From: Fervidicola ferrireducens
GTDB lineage: Bacteria; Bacillota; Thermosediminibacteria; Thermosediminibacterales; Thermosediminibacteraceae
Assembly: GCF_001562425.1 (NCBI RefSeq)
Contig: NZ_LOED01000012.1
Coordinates: forward strand, 1-64,000
Direction: 5' to 3'
Length of the DNA stretch: 64,000 nt
The position numbers and the translations under genes were made by a program. The notes under the pieces are model-generated. The model did not search any database. It was given only the letters and a program-made list of their open reading frames with translations, and had not been told where the DNA came from. Positions 9,260 to 18,662 of the stretch are shown in pieces; position 1 is the stretch's first letter, and every line of letters begins with the position of its first letter.

Positions 9260-9742
9260 ATGCCCAAAATTATCCAGGCCAAACTGACAGCAGAAAACCT
9301 GAGATTCGGCATTGTTGTCAGCCGTTTCAATGAATTCATCACCAAAAAACTTCTTGAAGGTGCGCTCGACTGCCTGGTTCGCCACGGTGCCCAAGACGAG
9401 GCTATCGAGGTTTACTGGGTGCCGGGAAGTTTCGAGATCCCTCTTACGGCGAAAATAATGGCAGAGAGCGGGCGTTTCGATGCAGTAATCTGCCTAGGTG
9501 CCGTCATAAGGGGTGCGACGCCTCATTTCGATTACGTTGCGGCCGAAGTTTCTAAAGGGATTGCTTTAGTATCTCTCGAAACAAAGGTGCCCACCATCTT
9601 CGGCGTCCTGACCACCGACACCATAGAACAGGCAGTGGAGAGAGCGGGCACCAAGGCGGGAAATAAGGGATGGGATGCGGCGCTGACAGCTATAGAGATG
9701 GCCAACCTTAAGAAATTACTACCTACTAAAAGCGGCGAATAG
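9260..9742 (+). CDS. ribH: 6,7-dimethyl-8-ribityllumazine synthase
   Basis: The protein has 160 residues, a normal length. It shows [41 protein letters not shown] and FGVLTTDT, the substrate-binding and catalytic-His regions of lumazine synthase. It joins the RibBA and RibD products; RibE then makes riboflavin. It follows ribBA by 21 bases with an AAAGGAGGAGG site. Its stop codon lies inside the operon terminator. Confidence 0.96.
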   Translation: MPKIIQAKLTAENLRFGIVVSRFNEFITKKLLEGALDCLVRHGAQDEAIEVYWVPGSFEIPLTAKIMAESGRFDAVICLGAVIRGATPHFDYVAAEVSKGIALVSLETKVPTIFGVLTTDTIEQAVERAGTKAGNKGWDAALTAIEMANLKKLLPTKSGE

Positions 9743-9752
9743 CCGCTTTTTA
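9728..9752 (+). terminator. Terminator of the riboflavin operon
   Basis: AAAAGCGGC (9728-9736) pairs with GCCGCTTTT (9742-9750), followed by further T residues. The hairpin overlaps the ribH stop codon. Confidence 0.85.
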
Positions 9753-9857
9753 AATTTTTCGCGGGAACATATTACCATAAAATATGAGTCCCGAGAGGGA
9801 AGGAATTTTGGGATTTGTGTCGAACTAAAAAAATAGTTGATGAGGAGTGGATTGAAA

Positions 9858-10553
9858 GTGCAACACATTATAGAAATGGTTGGAGTATCCAAAATTTACC
9901 CGGGCGGGTGTGTAGCGCTCAGGGACATAAACGTAAAGATAGAAAAGGGCGAGTTTGTCTTTCTTGTAGGACCGACTGGGGCAGGAAAATCTACATTTCT
10001 CAAGCTCCTTTTTCGCGAGGAATTACCCACACGAGGCCAGATTTTTATAAACGGAAAAAACATTACCCGTTTGAAGCCGAAGGAAGTGCCTTATCTGAGG
10101 AGAAGGTTGGGAGTTGTTTTTCAGGACTTCAGGCTGCTTCCCCAAAAGACCGTTTATGAAAACGTGGCCTTCGCCATGGAAGTTATAGAGGCGTCTCCAA
10201 GGGAAATCAGGAGAAGGGTACCCAAGGTTATAGAAATGGTAGGGCTTTCTCATAAAATGAACTCAAGGCCCCACGAGCTTTCGGGAGGGGAACAGCAGAG
10301 AGCGGCACTGGCGAGAGCTCTTGTCAACAATCCGGACGTAATCATTGCCGATGAACCTACGGGCAACCTGGACCCGGATACTTCCTGGGAGATAATGAAA
10401 TTGCTGGATGAAATAAATAAAAAAGGCACGACGTTAATTGTTGCCACCCATGCCAAAGAACTCGTAGATGCCATGAAAAAAAGGGTTCTGCAATTAGAAG
10501 ATGGACGACTGGTCAGAGACGAAGAGAGAGGGGTTTACCGCTGTGAAACTTAG
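9858..10553 (+). CDS. ftsE: Cell-division ABC ATPase FtsE
   Basis: The product is about 231 residues. The GTG at 9858 is chosen because it lies 10 bases after GAGGAG; a TTG at 9852 and an ATG at 9840 are in frame alternatives. It has Walker [11 protein letters not shown]-loop VVFQDFRLL, signature [10 protein letters not shown] and Walker [13 protein letters not shown]. FtsE powers the FtsEX complex, which does not transport a substrate but activates wall hydrolases outside the cell by a conformational change. The order ftsE-ftsX-M23 peptidase supports this role. It overlaps ftsX by 11 bases. Confidence 0.95.
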   Translation: MQHIIEMVGVSKIYPGGCVALRDINVKIEKGEFVFLVGPTGAGKSTFLKLLFREELPTRGQIFINGKNITRLKPKEVPYLRRRLGVVFQDFRLLPQKTVYENVAFAMEVIEASPREIRRRVPKVIEMVGLSHKMNSRPHELSGGEQQRAALARALVNNPDVIIADEPTGNLDPDTSWEIMKLLDEINKKGTTLIVATHAKELVDAMKKRVLQLEDGRLVRDEERGVYRCET

Positions 10554-11415
10554 AACCATCCGTTACTTTTTCAAAGAAGCTTTTGTAAACCTTTTTCGAA
10601 ACGGGTGGATGAGTTTAGCTTCCATAGGAGCCGTGGCTTCGGCTTTGATAATATTCGGCTCTTTTTTGATGATCTCGATAAACTTTGATTACATAGCAAA
10701 AAATGTGGAATCTCAGGTGGAGATTACCGCGTACGTCGAGGATTCGGTAGACAAGCTTAAGATAAACCAGATAGAATTGGGCATAAAAAGTATTGATGGT
10801 GTCAAAGAGGTTGTATTTGTATCGAAAGAACAGGCTTTAGAGGAATTCAAAAAACAGGTAGGCGAGGAACTGCTGGAGGGCATAGAAAATCCGCTGCCCA
10901 ACTCCTTTCGCGTTAAGGTTGAAACTCCGCAGGAAGTAGCGGGAGTGGCGGAAAGGATACAGAAAATAGATGGTATAGAAGAGGTAAAATACGGTAAGGG
11001 CGTGGTAGAAAAGCTGTTTAAAATTACTTACTGGATGAGGCTGGTGGGCCTGGCCGTAATGGCGATTTTCGCTGCAATATCGGTTTTCATCATATCGAAC
11101 ACCATAAGGATTACGGTTTTTTCCCGGCGCCGGGAGATAAGTATAATGAAGTACATCGGTGCTACCGACTGGTTTGTGAGATGGCCTTTCCTGATTGAAG
11201 GCATGATGCTCGGGTTTACCGGTTCGCTGATCGCGATTGCGTTGCTGGCGGCTGGTTACAGCTATTTGTATGACATGGTGAAATTGAATGTTCCGATGAT
11301 TCCTCTTCTGCATCTAGAAGAATTTTACGATTACAGTCTGGGGCTGCTTCTCATGGGGACCTTTTTAGGAGCCTTTGGCAGCGGCTTTTCGATGAGAAGA
11401 TTTTTGAGGGTCTAG
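10543..11415 (+). CDS. ftsX: Cell-division membrane protein FtsX
   Basis: The protein has 290 residues from the GTG at 10543, just behind GAGAGAGGGG; an in-frame ATG at 10501 lies deep inside ftsE. The topology is that of FtsX: one N-terminal membrane helix (about residues 20-45), a large extracytoplasmic domain of about 130 residues, and three C-terminal helices, with [15 protein letters not shown] at the cytosolic coupling loop. The extracellular domain is where FtsX contacts its hydrolase; the M23 gene that follows is the obvious partner. Confidence 0.93.
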   Translation: MKLRTIRYFFKEAFVNLFRNGWMSLASIGAVASALIIFGSFLMISINFDYIAKNVESQVEITAYVEDSVDKLKINQIELGIKSIDGVKEVVFVSKEQALEEFKKQVGEELLEGIENPLPNSFRVKVETPQEVAGVAERIQKIDGIEEVKYGKGVVEKLFKITYWMRLVGLAVMAIFAAISVFIISNTIRITVFSRRREISIMKYIGATDWFVRWPFLIEGMMLGFTGSLIAIALLAAGYSYLYDMVKLNVPMIPLLHLEEFYDYSLGLLLMGTFLGAFGSGFSMRRFLRV

Positions 11416-11437
11416 TCGCCGAAAGGAGGTTTGAGGT

Positions 11438-12583
11438 TTGGGAAAACAGAGAGCTAGTAACATTGTCGGTTTAATTTTGACCCTCTTTTTTCTCATAACG
11501 TCGGTGGCACCGGCCGGTGCGAGCGACCTTGAAAATTTAAAAAACCAGCAAAGCAAGATATCCAAAAAAATACAGGAGATAAGGAATTCATTGATAAAAG
11601 TCAACGCTCAAAAAAATAACGTTGTAGAGGAGCTCGAAGCGATAGAAAAGGACCTTCAAGAGACGCAAAGAGAGCTTGCAGCTACCGAGACCCAGTTAAA
11701 ACTCACCCAGCAAAAACTGGCTGTTACCCAGCAGGAGCTAAAAAAAGCCGAAGAAGAAGTGAAAAAGCAGGAAGATGACCTGAAGACGAGGCTTCGGGCG
11801 ATGTACAAAGCAGGGCCTGTGGATTATCTCGAAGTAATGCTCGAGGCCACAAGTTTTTCGGACTTTCTGACCCGAATAGATATGGTAAAGCGCCTTTTGG
11901 ACTATGACAAAGGACTTCTCATGGACTATCAAGCGAAAAAAGAATTGGTGGAAAAGAAAAAAGCTGAGCTGGAAGCCCAGCGCCAGGCCATAGCCCGGCA
12001 ATATCAAATTATAAACACTCACAGGGCGAAACTGGCTTCCCGCCAGCAGGACCGCCAGAGGCTTTTGGCCGTTCTGGAAGAGCAAAGAAGGGAATACGAG
12101 CGCCAGCAGGACCAGCTAGAAGAGGAATCCAGGAAAATAGCGGAGATGATACGACAAATTCAGGCGAGAAGCTCGAAGGGCTACGTCGGAACCGGAATAT
12201 TTCAATGGCCTGTCCCAAGTTCCAGGAATATTACATCTGACTATGGCTGGCGCGTTCACCCGGTATACAAATCAAGGCGTTTCCATACGGGGATAGACAT
12301 AGGTGCTCCCATGGGGGCCAATGTGGTGGCTGCAGACGATGGCGAAGTGATATATGCCGGCTACTACGGCGGATACGGCAATACCATAATCGTTGACCAC
12401 GGCGGAGGTATTTCAACGCTTTATGCTCACCTTTCCAAAATATTGGTGGGCGAAGGGCAGAGCGTAAAAAGAGGAGAGAGAATAGGCCTTGTTGGCAGCA
12501 CCGGTATCTCTACGGGGCCTCACCTTCACTTTGAAGTGCGCAAGGACGGTCAGCATGTAAGCCCATGGAATTGGGTAAAATAA
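11438..12583 (+). CDS. Secreted coiled-coil M23 murein hydrolase (EnvC/PcsB-like, FtsX partner)
   Basis: The protein has 381 residues, with a TTG start 8 bases after AAAGGAGG. A signal peptide (VGLILTLFFLITSVAPAGAS) is followed by about 220 residues of charged coiled coil, then a LytM/M23 domain with the zinc ligands HTGIDIG (HxxxD) and HLHFE and with HGGGISTLYAH. It should cleave peptidoglycan cross-bridges outside the membrane. The coiled-coil arm and the position after ftsEX match hydrolases or activators gated by FtsEX. Because the HxxxD and HxH motifs are intact it is probably catalytic, unlike EnvC, which only activates amidases. Confidence 0.9.
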   Translation: MGKQRASNIVGLILTLFFLITSVAPAGASDLENLKNQQSKISKKIQEIRNSLIKVNAQKNNVVEELEAIEKDLQETQRELAATETQLKLTQQKLAVTQQELKKAEEEVKKQEDDLKTRLRAMYKAGPVDYLEVMLEATSFSDFLTRIDMVKRLLDYDKGLLMDYQAKKELVEKKKAELEAQRQAIARQYQIINTHRAKLASRQQDRQRLLAVLEEQRREYERQQDQLEEESRKIAEMIRQIQARSSKGYVGTGIFQWPVPSSRNITSDYGWRVHPVYKSRRFHTGIDIGAPMGANVVAADDGEVIYAGYYGGYGNTIIVDHGGGISTLYAHLSKILVGEGQSVKRGERIGLVGSTGISTGPHLHFEVRKDGQHVSPWNWVK

Positions 12584-12585
12584 TG

Positions 12586-12594
12586 TGGTATAAT
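12586..12594 (+). promoter_or_regulatory. Possible extended -10 promoter before ctpA
   Basis: TGGTATAAT lies just downstream of the M23 gene and 49 bases before the ctpA start. It is a perfect -10 box with a TG extension, but there is no good -35 box at standard spacing. Confidence 0.4.
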
Positions 12595-12642
12595 AGATAA
12601 AACAAAACAAAAGATTTTTGAATGAATTAAGGGGTAGGATGG

Positions 12643-13866
12643 ATGCTGACCGAAAAACGAAAGATTATAAGGGCGTCAATTACATATCTTATCGTGTTCG
12701 CCGTTGCGTTCTTTCTAGGGGCTGCAATCGGGGTAAAGCCCCTTTCTGCTTTAAAAGAAAAACCCGTTCCAGAAGAACTTCCGGCAAAATCAGGGGAAAC
12801 TTCCGAGCTCAAACCCGCTTTAGAGGTGCTAAATTACATACGCGAAAGGTACGTAAAGGATGTTCCAACGGAAGTTCTCATCCGCGGAGCGATAAATGGG
12901 ATGGTTCAGGCTCTGGAGGACCCCTATTCGGTATTCATGGAACCTGAAGAATTTGAGGATTTTATGATTTCGGTGAATGGTAGTTTCGAAGGGGTCGGAC
13001 TTTCCCTGGACGTGGACGAGGAGACAGGTTCGGTTATAGTGGTGGCTCCTATAGAAGGCACGCCGGCGCATAAAGCCGGTATTCGCCCGCGGGACCGGAT
13101 AGTTAAGGTTGACGGTGTGGAGCTAAAAGGGAAGAGCCTTGACGAAGCCGTAAGGCTACTGCGGGGTAAAAAAGGTACGAAGGTCACCATTTATATAGAA
13201 AGGCCCGGGGTGAAAGAACTTCTAAAATACGAGCTGGTGAGGGACGATATAAGGCTAAAAACGGTAAAATGGGATGTAATTGAAGATGGCATCGGCTATG
13301 TGAGGATATCTTCCTTTGACTCTTATACCCCTGAGGAATTCGGAAATGCCATCACGGCTTTGCAGCAAAAGGGGGTAAAAGCGCTGGTGCTGGACCTCAG
13401 GGACAATCCAGGGGGAGCTCTCGACGCGGCTGTGCGAGTGGCGGATATGCTCATGGGAAAAGGGCTGGTGGTCTTCACCAGGGACAGATACGGACATAAG
13501 TTGGAGGAATATTATTCGGACGATGCAAGTCTTGAGCTTCCTCTGGCCGTGCTTATAAACGAAAACAGTGCCAGCGCTGCGGAAATCGTTTCTGGAGCAC
13601 TGCAGGACAGTGGAAGGGCGGTGCTGGTGGGGAAAAAGACCTTCGGAAAAGGCACCGTGCAGGAACTCGTGCCTTTGAGCGACGGGTCCGGCCTGAAAAT
13701 GACCATTGCGAAGTACTATCTGCCCAGCGGCAGGTCTATTGACGGGAAGGGAGTGGAACCCGACGTAGAGGTGTCTTTGGGAAAAACGGAAAGCTCATTC
13801 GAGATTCCCAGAAGTAAGGATGGGCAGCTTAAAAAAGCTGTAGAAGTACTGAAAACAAAACTTTGA
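12643..13866 (+). CDS. ctpA: Carboxy-terminal processing protease (S41 family)
   Basis: The protein has 407 residues. It has an N-terminal membrane anchor (YLIVFAVAFFLGAAIGV), a PDZ domain (about 110-190, with GVGLSL and GIRPRDRIVKVDG), and an S41 domain with LDLRDNPGG, the Ser of NENSASAAEIVSGAL and the Lys of GKKTFGKGTVQ as catalytic dyad. It acts outside the membrane on the C-termini of secreted or wall proteins. In Bacillus the same neighbours (ftsEX, ctpB, minJ) occur together, which makes the operon assignment convincing. A CtpB role in sporulation signalling cannot be told from a housekeeping CtpA by sequence alone. Confidence 0.9.
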   Translation: MLTEKRKIIRASITYLIVFAVAFFLGAAIGVKPLSALKEKPVPEELPAKSGETSELKPALEVLNYIRERYVKDVPTEVLIRGAINGMVQALEDPYSVFMEPEEFEDFMISVNGSFEGVGLSLDVDEETGSVIVVAPIEGTPAHKAGIRPRDRIVKVDGVELKGKSLDEAVRLLRGKKGTKVTIYIERPGVKELLKYELVRDDIRLKTVKWDVIEDGIGYVRISSFDSYTPEEFGNAITALQQKGVKALVLDLRDNPGGALDAAVRVADMLMGKGLVVFTRDRYGHKLEEYYSDDASLELPLAVLINENSASAAEIVSGALQDSGRAVLVGKKTFGKGTVQELVPLSDGSGLKMTIAKYYLPSGRSIDGKGVEPDVEVSLGKTESSFEIPRSKDGQLKKAVEVLKTKL

Positions 13867-13878
13867 GGAGAAGGGTGC

Positions 13879-15117
13879 ATGTTTCCACTGTTTCGAATAA
13901 TCCGCTTCATTTTAGAAGGTTTGCCGCTTTCGATGGCTAACCCTTTCTTTTGGACGGTAATATTAATAATTTGGCTGCAGTACAAAAAGACCGCCGACCT
14001 GGAAGAAAGGATGTTTGGGTTCGTTAGAGAAAGTCCGGGAAGGAAAGTTCTTTATTCCATTTTGGCCGGTTTGCTGGGGGGTATAATCGGGAGCCTTATA
14101 ATAGTTTTTTTGGGTATTAGCATAACCGAAGCCGGCCTGACTTACGTCTGGCCTTTGGCGATCATTCTGATGCTCATACATCCGCGCTTTATGTGTTTTT
14201 CCTATGCGGGCGGCATAATTTCCCTTTTTTCTCTCATTTTTGGCTTTCCAAAAGTTGATGTGGCGGGTCTCATGGCTCTGGTTGGCGTTCTTCACATGGT
14301 GGAAAGCCTGCTGATTTACACTACGGGTGATTTGAACAGCGCACCTGTTTTTGTCCAGGACGATAAATACGGGATAATAGGAGGTTTTTCCCTTCAAGAA
14401 TTTTGGCCTGTGCCGATAATGATGCTGGCGGTTACTGCAGGGCAGCTACCCGTTCAGGATATCGTCAACATGCCCGAATGGTGGCCGATAGTCAAACCCC
14501 CCGCCGAATTTCTTGAAAGAGGGGATATAGTATACCTTATGATGCCGGTGGTAGCTGCCTTGGGGTACGGAGACATAGCACTATCCAGGACGCCCAGGAC
14601 AAGGAGCCGGTCATCGGCAATAAATCTCATGTTTTTCAGCACCGTACTGCTTTTGCTTTCAGTAATAGCATCGAGAATACCGGCCTTTAAGTATCTGGCT
14701 GCCCTTTTTGCACCTGTCGCCCACGAGGCCTTGATAATTTACGGAAAGAAAAAGGAAAGGCAAAGTCCACCTCTTTTTGCACCGCCCGAAAGAGGAGTTA
14801 GGGTTCTGGACCTGGTGAAAGGTTCGCCGGCAGAAAAAATGGGGATAGAGCCTGGCGATGTGCTGCTTGCCATAAATGGACAGCAGATTGATGGTGAAGA
14901 TGACATAAGGATGATAAAAGAAACTAGGCCTACTTACGTATGGTTGGATGTAATAAAGCCTGACGGGGAATTCAAAACGGTGGAGATGACCGCTTACCCG
15001 GAAGGTATAGGAATGTTAGGGGTGCTCGTTGTTCCAAAAGACCAGGATGCCCCTTTTGTAGTTGTGGAGGAAAAAGGCTTGCTTGAACGGCTGAAAAAAC
15101 TTGTAAAGAGGAAATGA
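13879..15117 (+). CDS. MinJ-like multi-pass membrane protein with C-terminal PDZ domain
   Basis: The protein has 412 residues. About seven or eight hydrophobic segments between residues 15 and 290 are followed by a cytosolic PDZ domain (VLDLVKGSPAEKMGIEPGDVLLA region, about residues 310-375). No protease motif is visible. Layout and position after ctpA match Bacillus MinJ, which bridges DivIVA and MinD at division sites; sequence identity seems modest, so I leave the symbol empty. It follows ctpA by 12 bases and ends the cell-division operon at a terminator. Confidence 0.7.
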   Translation: MFPLFRIIRFILEGLPLSMANPFFWTVILIIWLQYKKTADLEERMFGFVRESPGRKVLYSILAGLLGGIIGSLIIVFLGISITEAGLTYVWPLAIILMLIHPRFMCFSYAGGIISLFSLIFGFPKVDVAGLMALVGVLHMVESLLIYTTGDLNSAPVFVQDDKYGIIGGFSLQEFWPVPIMMLAVTAGQLPVQDIVNMPEWWPIVKPPAEFLERGDIVYLMMPVVAALGYGDIALSRTPRTRSRSSAINLMFFSTVLLLLSVIASRIPAFKYLAALFAPVAHEALIIYGKKKERQSPPLFAPPERGVRVLDLVKGSPAEKMGIEPGDVLLAINGQQIDGEDDIRMIKETRPTYVWLDVIKPDGEFKTVEMTAYPEGIGMLGVLVVPKDQDAPFVVVEEKGLLERLKKLVKRK

Positions 15118-15139
15118 TGAATAATGAAATTTGTATTCG

Positions 15140-15162
15140 AAGCTGCTTTGCAGCTTTTTTTA
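15140..15162 (+). terminator. Terminator of the ftsE-to-PDZ operon
   Basis: AAGCTGC (15140-15146) pairs with GCAGCTT (15150-15156), followed by a T-run. Confidence 0.75.
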
Positions 15163-15384
15163 TTTATTGAATAATGAATAAAAGTAAAAGGGGCGGGGGA
15201 TACTATGTATGGAAAGGAGGGATGGGTTAAGGAACTTTTTAAAATTCAGGTTAAAATTAAGAAAATTTGTGGTTATTTATAACTTACATACTTGATAAAT
15301 TTTTTACGATATGATATAATGATTGTGAAAGAAATAACAGTCCTAAGCTAGATTAAAAAATACAATATACAGGGAGGGGTTGCA
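15163..15384. other. Intergenic region before the proline-reductase cluster, with promoter
   Basis: This AT-rich stretch separates the cell-division operon from the small gene at 15385. I see no gene in it. The only clear signal is the promoter at 15292-15320. Confidence 0.5.
15292..15320 (+). promoter_or_regulatory. Strong sigma-A promoter
   Basis: TTGATA (15292-15297) and TATAAT (15315-15320) are separated by 17 bases, one of the best housekeeping promoters in the window. It drives the 65-residue gene at 15385 and could read on into prdR. Confidence 0.8.
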
Positions 15385-15582
15385 GTGACGCGGCAGCAGT
15401 ACTTAGAGCGGGAAAGAGATATGCTCCTCAGAGCATATATGACCGCTTCTGAAGAAGAGAAAAAGCAAATCATGCTGAAGATTATGAACATAGATTCCAT
15501 GCAGGAAGGCAAGGATACCTACGGACAAAGGTCAGCAGGCTTCTTCACCCGTCGGCGGAATAAAATAATCTACGTGAATTAA
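15385..15582 (+). CDS. Small hypothetical protein upstream of prdR
   Basis: The protein has 65 residues and starts at a GTG behind AGGGAGGGG. It is charged and helical at the N-terminus (RQQYLERERDMLL, EEEKKQIMLKIM) with a basic tail (TRRRNKI). I recognise no family. The strong promoter, good RBS and following hairpin (15588-15610) argue that it is real. Its position next to prdR raises the possibility of a regulatory role, but nothing in the sequence shows one. Confidence 0.55.
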   Translation: MTRQQYLERERDMLLRAYMTASEEEKKQIMLKIMNIDSMQEGKDTYGQRSAGFFTRRRNKIIYVN

Positions 15583-15637
15583 AATTAGCGGAGAGGAAAG
15601 CCCTCTCCATAATTTATTTTTAGGGAGCTGGTGGATC

Positions 15638-15654
15638 TGGCACAGATATTGCAT
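15638..15654 (+). promoter_or_regulatory. Sigma-54 promoter of prdR
   Basis: TGGCAC (15638-15643) and TTGCAT (15649-15654) are placed so that the GG and GC doublets are exactly 12 bases apart, the -24/-12 geometry of sigma-54 promoters. It lies 39 bases before the prdR start, which suggests that PrdR or a related activator controls its own gene. Confidence 0.8.
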
Positions 15655-15692
15655 TTTCCGACACAATAAACGAGCGATGGAGGTCGTATAAT

Positions 15693-17093
15693 ATGGCGGC
15701 AACGAATTTCGAAGGTTTTACCATTCCCTTGGAGAGCATTTTGGAACATATAAACGAGGGTATATGCGTTATCGACAGCGAAAGGCGCGTAGTGTACTGG
15801 AATAGTCAGGCTGAAAAGCTTTACGGAATAAAAAGGGATAGAATTTTGGGGAGGGACATCGCTCAATTTTTCCCGAACGCTCTGGCTTTGGAAGTTTTGA
15901 AAACGGGGAAAGCGGTGGAATACGTGGAACACAGGCCGAGAGAAGGCAATGTAGTGGTAATCAGCTCCATTCCCATCAAAAAAGGAGATACGATTTTAGG
16001 CGTCGTATCGATTGATCAGGACATTACGGAAATAAAAAAGCTGAGTCAAGAGCTGGAAAAGGCGAGGGACAGGATTAAATACCTCGAGTACATTGAAGAA
16101 GAGATGAAAAGGGGCCAACAAAATTGCAGTTTTGAAAATATCGTATACAAAAGCAAGAAGATGTACGACCTCATATTTCTTGCGCGAAAAGTAGCCGAAA
16201 GCGATGCGTCCGTGTTGATACAAGGTGAAAGCGGTACAGGAAAAGACCTTTTTGCAAGGGCCATTCACCAGGAAAGTCCCCGAAGGGATAAACCCTTCGT
16301 TGTGGTAGACTGCAGCTCTATACCAGAGAGCCTGCTGGAAAGCGAGCTTTTCGGATACGACCCCGGAGCTTTCACCGGAGCCCAGAAAAAGGGGAAACCG
16401 GGAAAGTTCGAACTTGCTGAAGGCGGCACCCTCTTTCTCGACGAAATAGGTGAGATGCCGCTGGAGATGCAGGCAAAACTCCTCAGGGCCCTGGAAAACA
16501 GGGAATTTTACAGGGTCGGTGGAGTAAAACCCGTAAAAGTAAATATAAGAGTAATAGCTGCCACCAACAGGGATTTGCACGAAATGGTGAAACAGGGTCG
16601 CTTCAGGGAAGACCTCTTTTACAGGCTCGACGTGGTATCGCTGAAGATACCTCCATTAAGAGAGCGGCCCGAGGATATTCCTGTATTAATCGATCATTAT
16701 TTAAAAGAGTACTCGGTTAAAAATAAAAAAGTGATAGATTTTATTGAACCGGCTGCGGTGGAGATGATGTTAAATTATCCGTGGCCTGGAAACGTGAGGG
16801 AACTCAAAAACGTCGTTGAACGGTTGGTAATTCTGGCAGAAGAGGGGATGATTCTAGCTGAACATCTGCCCCAATCGATAAGAAGATATTTTGAAGAAAA
16901 GGGCGTGGAACAAAATAAGGTCAGCCTCAAAAAGCTGGATGAGGTTGTGGCCGAAGCTGAAAAGCAGGCCATCACTAATGCCTTGAAGATGACAGGCAAC
17001 AACAAGGCAAAAGCTGCCGAGCTTCTGGGAATACCGCGGAGCACCCTTTATTACAAAATGCAGTCGCTCAAAATCGGATGTCCAACTAGCTGA
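15693..17093 (+). CDS. prdR: Sigma-54-dependent activator PrdR (PAS, AAA+, Fis HTH)
   Basis: The protein has 466 residues. A PAS domain (about 15-125) is followed by a sigma-54 AAA+ domain (about 145-375) with Walker A GESGTGKD, the sigma-54-contacting GAFTGA loop, Walker [14 protein letters not shown] and the [11 protein letters not shown] region. A Fis-type helix-turn-helix ends the protein ([18 protein letters not shown]). It should bind upstream sites and open sigma-54 promoters in response to a ligand sensed by PAS, presumably proline. The sigma-54 promoter in front of the prdC operon just downstream, and one in front of prdR itself, support this. PrdR of Clostridioides has an additional CBS region that I do not see here. 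Confidence 0.88.
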   Translation: MAATNFEGFTIPLESILEHINEGICVIDSERRVVYWNSQAEKLYGIKRDRILGRDIAQFFPNALALEVLKTGKAVEYVEHRPREGNVVVISSIPIKKGDTILGVVSIDQDITEIKKLSQELEKARDRIKYLEYIEEEMKRGQQNCSFENIVYKSKKMYDLIFLARKVAESDASVLIQGESGTGKDLFARAIHQESPRRDKPFVVVDCSSIPESLLESELFGYDPGAFTGAQKKGKPGKFELAEGGTLFLDEIGEMPLEMQAKLLRALENREFYRVGGVKPVKVNIRVIAATNRDLHEMVKQGRFREDLFYRLDVVSLKIPPLRERPEDIPVLIDHYLKEYSVKNKKVIDFIEPAAVEMMLNYPWPGNVRELKNVVERLVILAEEGMILAEHLPQSIRRYFEEKGVEQNKVSLKKLDEVVAEAEKQAITNALKMTGNNKAKAAELLGIPRSTLYYKMQSLKIGCPTS

Positions 17094-17121
17094 CAGGCGT
17101 CAGATAGTTGGACATTTTTTT
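17079..17121 (+). terminator. Terminator overlapping the prdR stop
   Basis: A long near-perfect inverted repeat (17079-17095 with 17099-17115) is followed by seven T. It contains the prdR stop codon and isolates prdR transcription from the prdC promoter region. Confidence 0.85.
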
Positions 17122-17300
17122 AACAAGCTTCATTTTAAGTGATTATTATGGTTTTCACAAATACCTTGTCGAATAATGTCGGTACACTGACGGTTCGAGT
17201 TTTATTTTTTGCCAACGGCTAAAACGAGAATAAAAGCAAACATGACGGCTGATATTAACTAGTGAGGCTTTAAAAAATTTTGTCTAACGGAGGCGAACGT
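17122..17300. other. Regulatory gap between prdR and the prdC promoter, with possible activator site
   Basis: The gap holds no gene. An imperfect dyad at 17178-17191 (GTCGGTACACTGAC, 10 of 14 positions symmetrical) lies about 110 bases upstream of the sigma-54 promoter, the distance expected for an enhancer-like activator site. It is a candidate PrdR site only. Confidence 0.35.
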
Positions 17301-17316
17301 TGGCACGCAAGTTGCT
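17301..17316 (+). promoter_or_regulatory. Sigma-54 promoter of the prdC-prdF operon
   Basis: TGGCACG (17301-17307) and TTGCT (17312-17316) give GG to GC spacing of exactly 12 bases, a near-consensus -24/-12 element. It lies 38 bases before the prdC start and directly follows the gene for a sigma-54 activator. Confidence 0.88.
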
Positions 17317-17353
17317 TAGATATTGTTCCGAAAGTCACAAAGGAGGTGAAAAC

Positions 17354-18643
17354 TTGGACTACAGCTTGAGGATACCGCTCCGGCAGCACGTCGGTTCCCC
17401 CTGTAAACCCGTCGTAAACGAAGGCGATACGGTAAAAAAAGGTCAGCTCATAGCGACGCCGGAAAAATTGGGAGCCAACATTCACTCGAGCGTAAGCGGC
17501 AGGGTTAAAGCTATAACCGAAGAGTATATCGAAATAGAGCCTGACAAAGAACAGCCGGAAGGCTTCGTCCCTATTAAAGAAACGGACAGCATAATAGAGG
17601 CAATAAAAGAAGCTGGAATAGTGGGAATGGGCGGGGCTGGATTTCCCACCCATATTAAAATGGACGTGGATTTACAGGGCGGCGTTGTCATAGCCAATGG
17701 GGTGGAATGCGAACCGCTTCTTGAGCACAACGTCAGGCAAATGGAAAAAGAGCCCGAAAAAGTATATAGGGGAATTAAATATGCCATGGAGGCTACCAAT
17801 GCTTCCAGGGCTTATATAGCCATAAAGGCTAAAAACAAAAAGGCTATCGAAGCAATGAAGTCGGTAATAGACGATCCCAGGATCGAAGTTAAAGAGATGC
17901 CTGACATCTATCCGATGGGCGAAGAAAGGGCCTTAATCAGGGACATATTGGGGCAACTTTTAAAACCCGACCAGCTCCCCAAAGAGGCGAGGGCCGTCGT
18001 ATCGAACGTAGAAACCCTTTCCAGAATATGCGAGGCGGTAGAGGAGAGAAAGCCGGTAATATCAAAAAACGTAACGGTGGTGGGTCGCTTAAAAAGCGGA
18101 AGGAAGGCTCACGTATTTTTCGACGTCCCAATTGGAACTCCAGTGTCAGAACTCATAAGAATGGCGGGCGGTATCGAAGGAGAATACGGAGAAATTATAA
18201 TGGGAGGTCCGTTTACAGGAAGGGCCGTGGATCTGGATTGCGTCGTAACCAAGACTACGGGAGGCGTAATAGTTACCGACCCGTTGCCGAGGGAGAAAAG
18301 GAAGGCGGGACTGCTAGTTTGCGGCTGCGGTGCAAATGAAGCGAGACTGCGAGAGATAGCGGAAAAGATGGGGGCCTGTGTGGCCGGAGTCGAGCGCTGC
18401 AAGCAGGTTGTGGACGCAAGGGGCACGATAAAGTGCGAAAATCCTGGAAACTGCCCAGGCCAGGCCGAAAAGATACTGAAGCTAAAGAAAAGTGGAGCTG
18501 AAGTGCTCATAGTGGGGACGTGCAGCGACTGTACAAATACAGTAATGGGTGTAGCACCAAAGCTGAAAATGCCCGTATATCATCACACCGACCATGCCTT
18601 GCGCACCGTGGGTCACCTCCTCGTGCGGAGGCTAAAGAAATAA
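17354..18643 (+). CDS. prdC: Proline reductase-associated electron-transfer protein PrdC (RnfC-like)
   Basis: The product is about 429 residues from the TTG at 17354, placed 8 bases after AAAGGAGGTG; the in-frame TTG at 17300 lies inside the sigma-54 promoter and cannot be the start. It begins with an RnfC-like barrel/lipoyl region (PLRQHVGSPCKPVV, GDTVKKGQLIA), followed by the NADH/flavin-binding core GMGGAGFPTHIK and NGVECEPLLEHN as in RnfC and NuoF. Cysteine clusters near the C-terminus (VCGCGAN, ENPGNCPGQ, GTCSDC) may carry redox centres. It is thought to pass electrons to proline reductase. There is no in-frame UGA. Confidence 0.85.
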   Translation: MDYSLRIPLRQHVGSPCKPVVNEGDTVKKGQLIATPEKLGANIHSSVSGRVKAITEEYIEIEPDKEQPEGFVPIKETDSIIEAIKEAGIVGMGGAGFPTHIKMDVDLQGGVVIANGVECEPLLEHNVRQMEKEPEKVYRGIKYAMEATNASRAYIAIKAKNKKAIEAMKSVIDDPRIEVKEMPDIYPMGEERALIRDILGQLLKPDQLPKEARAVVSNVETLSRICEAVEERKPVISKNVTVVGRLKSGRKAHVFFDVPIGTPVSELIRMAGGIEGEYGEIIMGGPFTGRAVDLDCVVTKTTGGVIVTDPLPREKRKAGLLVCGCGANEARLREIAEKMGACVAGVERCKQVVDARGTIKCENPGNCPGQAEKILKLKKSGAEVLIVGTCSDCTNTVMGVAPKLKMPVYHHTDHALRTVGHLLVRRLKK

Positions 18644-18662
18644 GAAAAGGAGGTAGAGTCCT

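Noticed and set aside
17300-17353. Upstream TTG start for prdC at 17300
   Set aside because: It overlaps the sigma-54 -24/-12 element and lacks a ribosome site; the TTG at 17354 follows AAAGGAGGTG at normal spacing.
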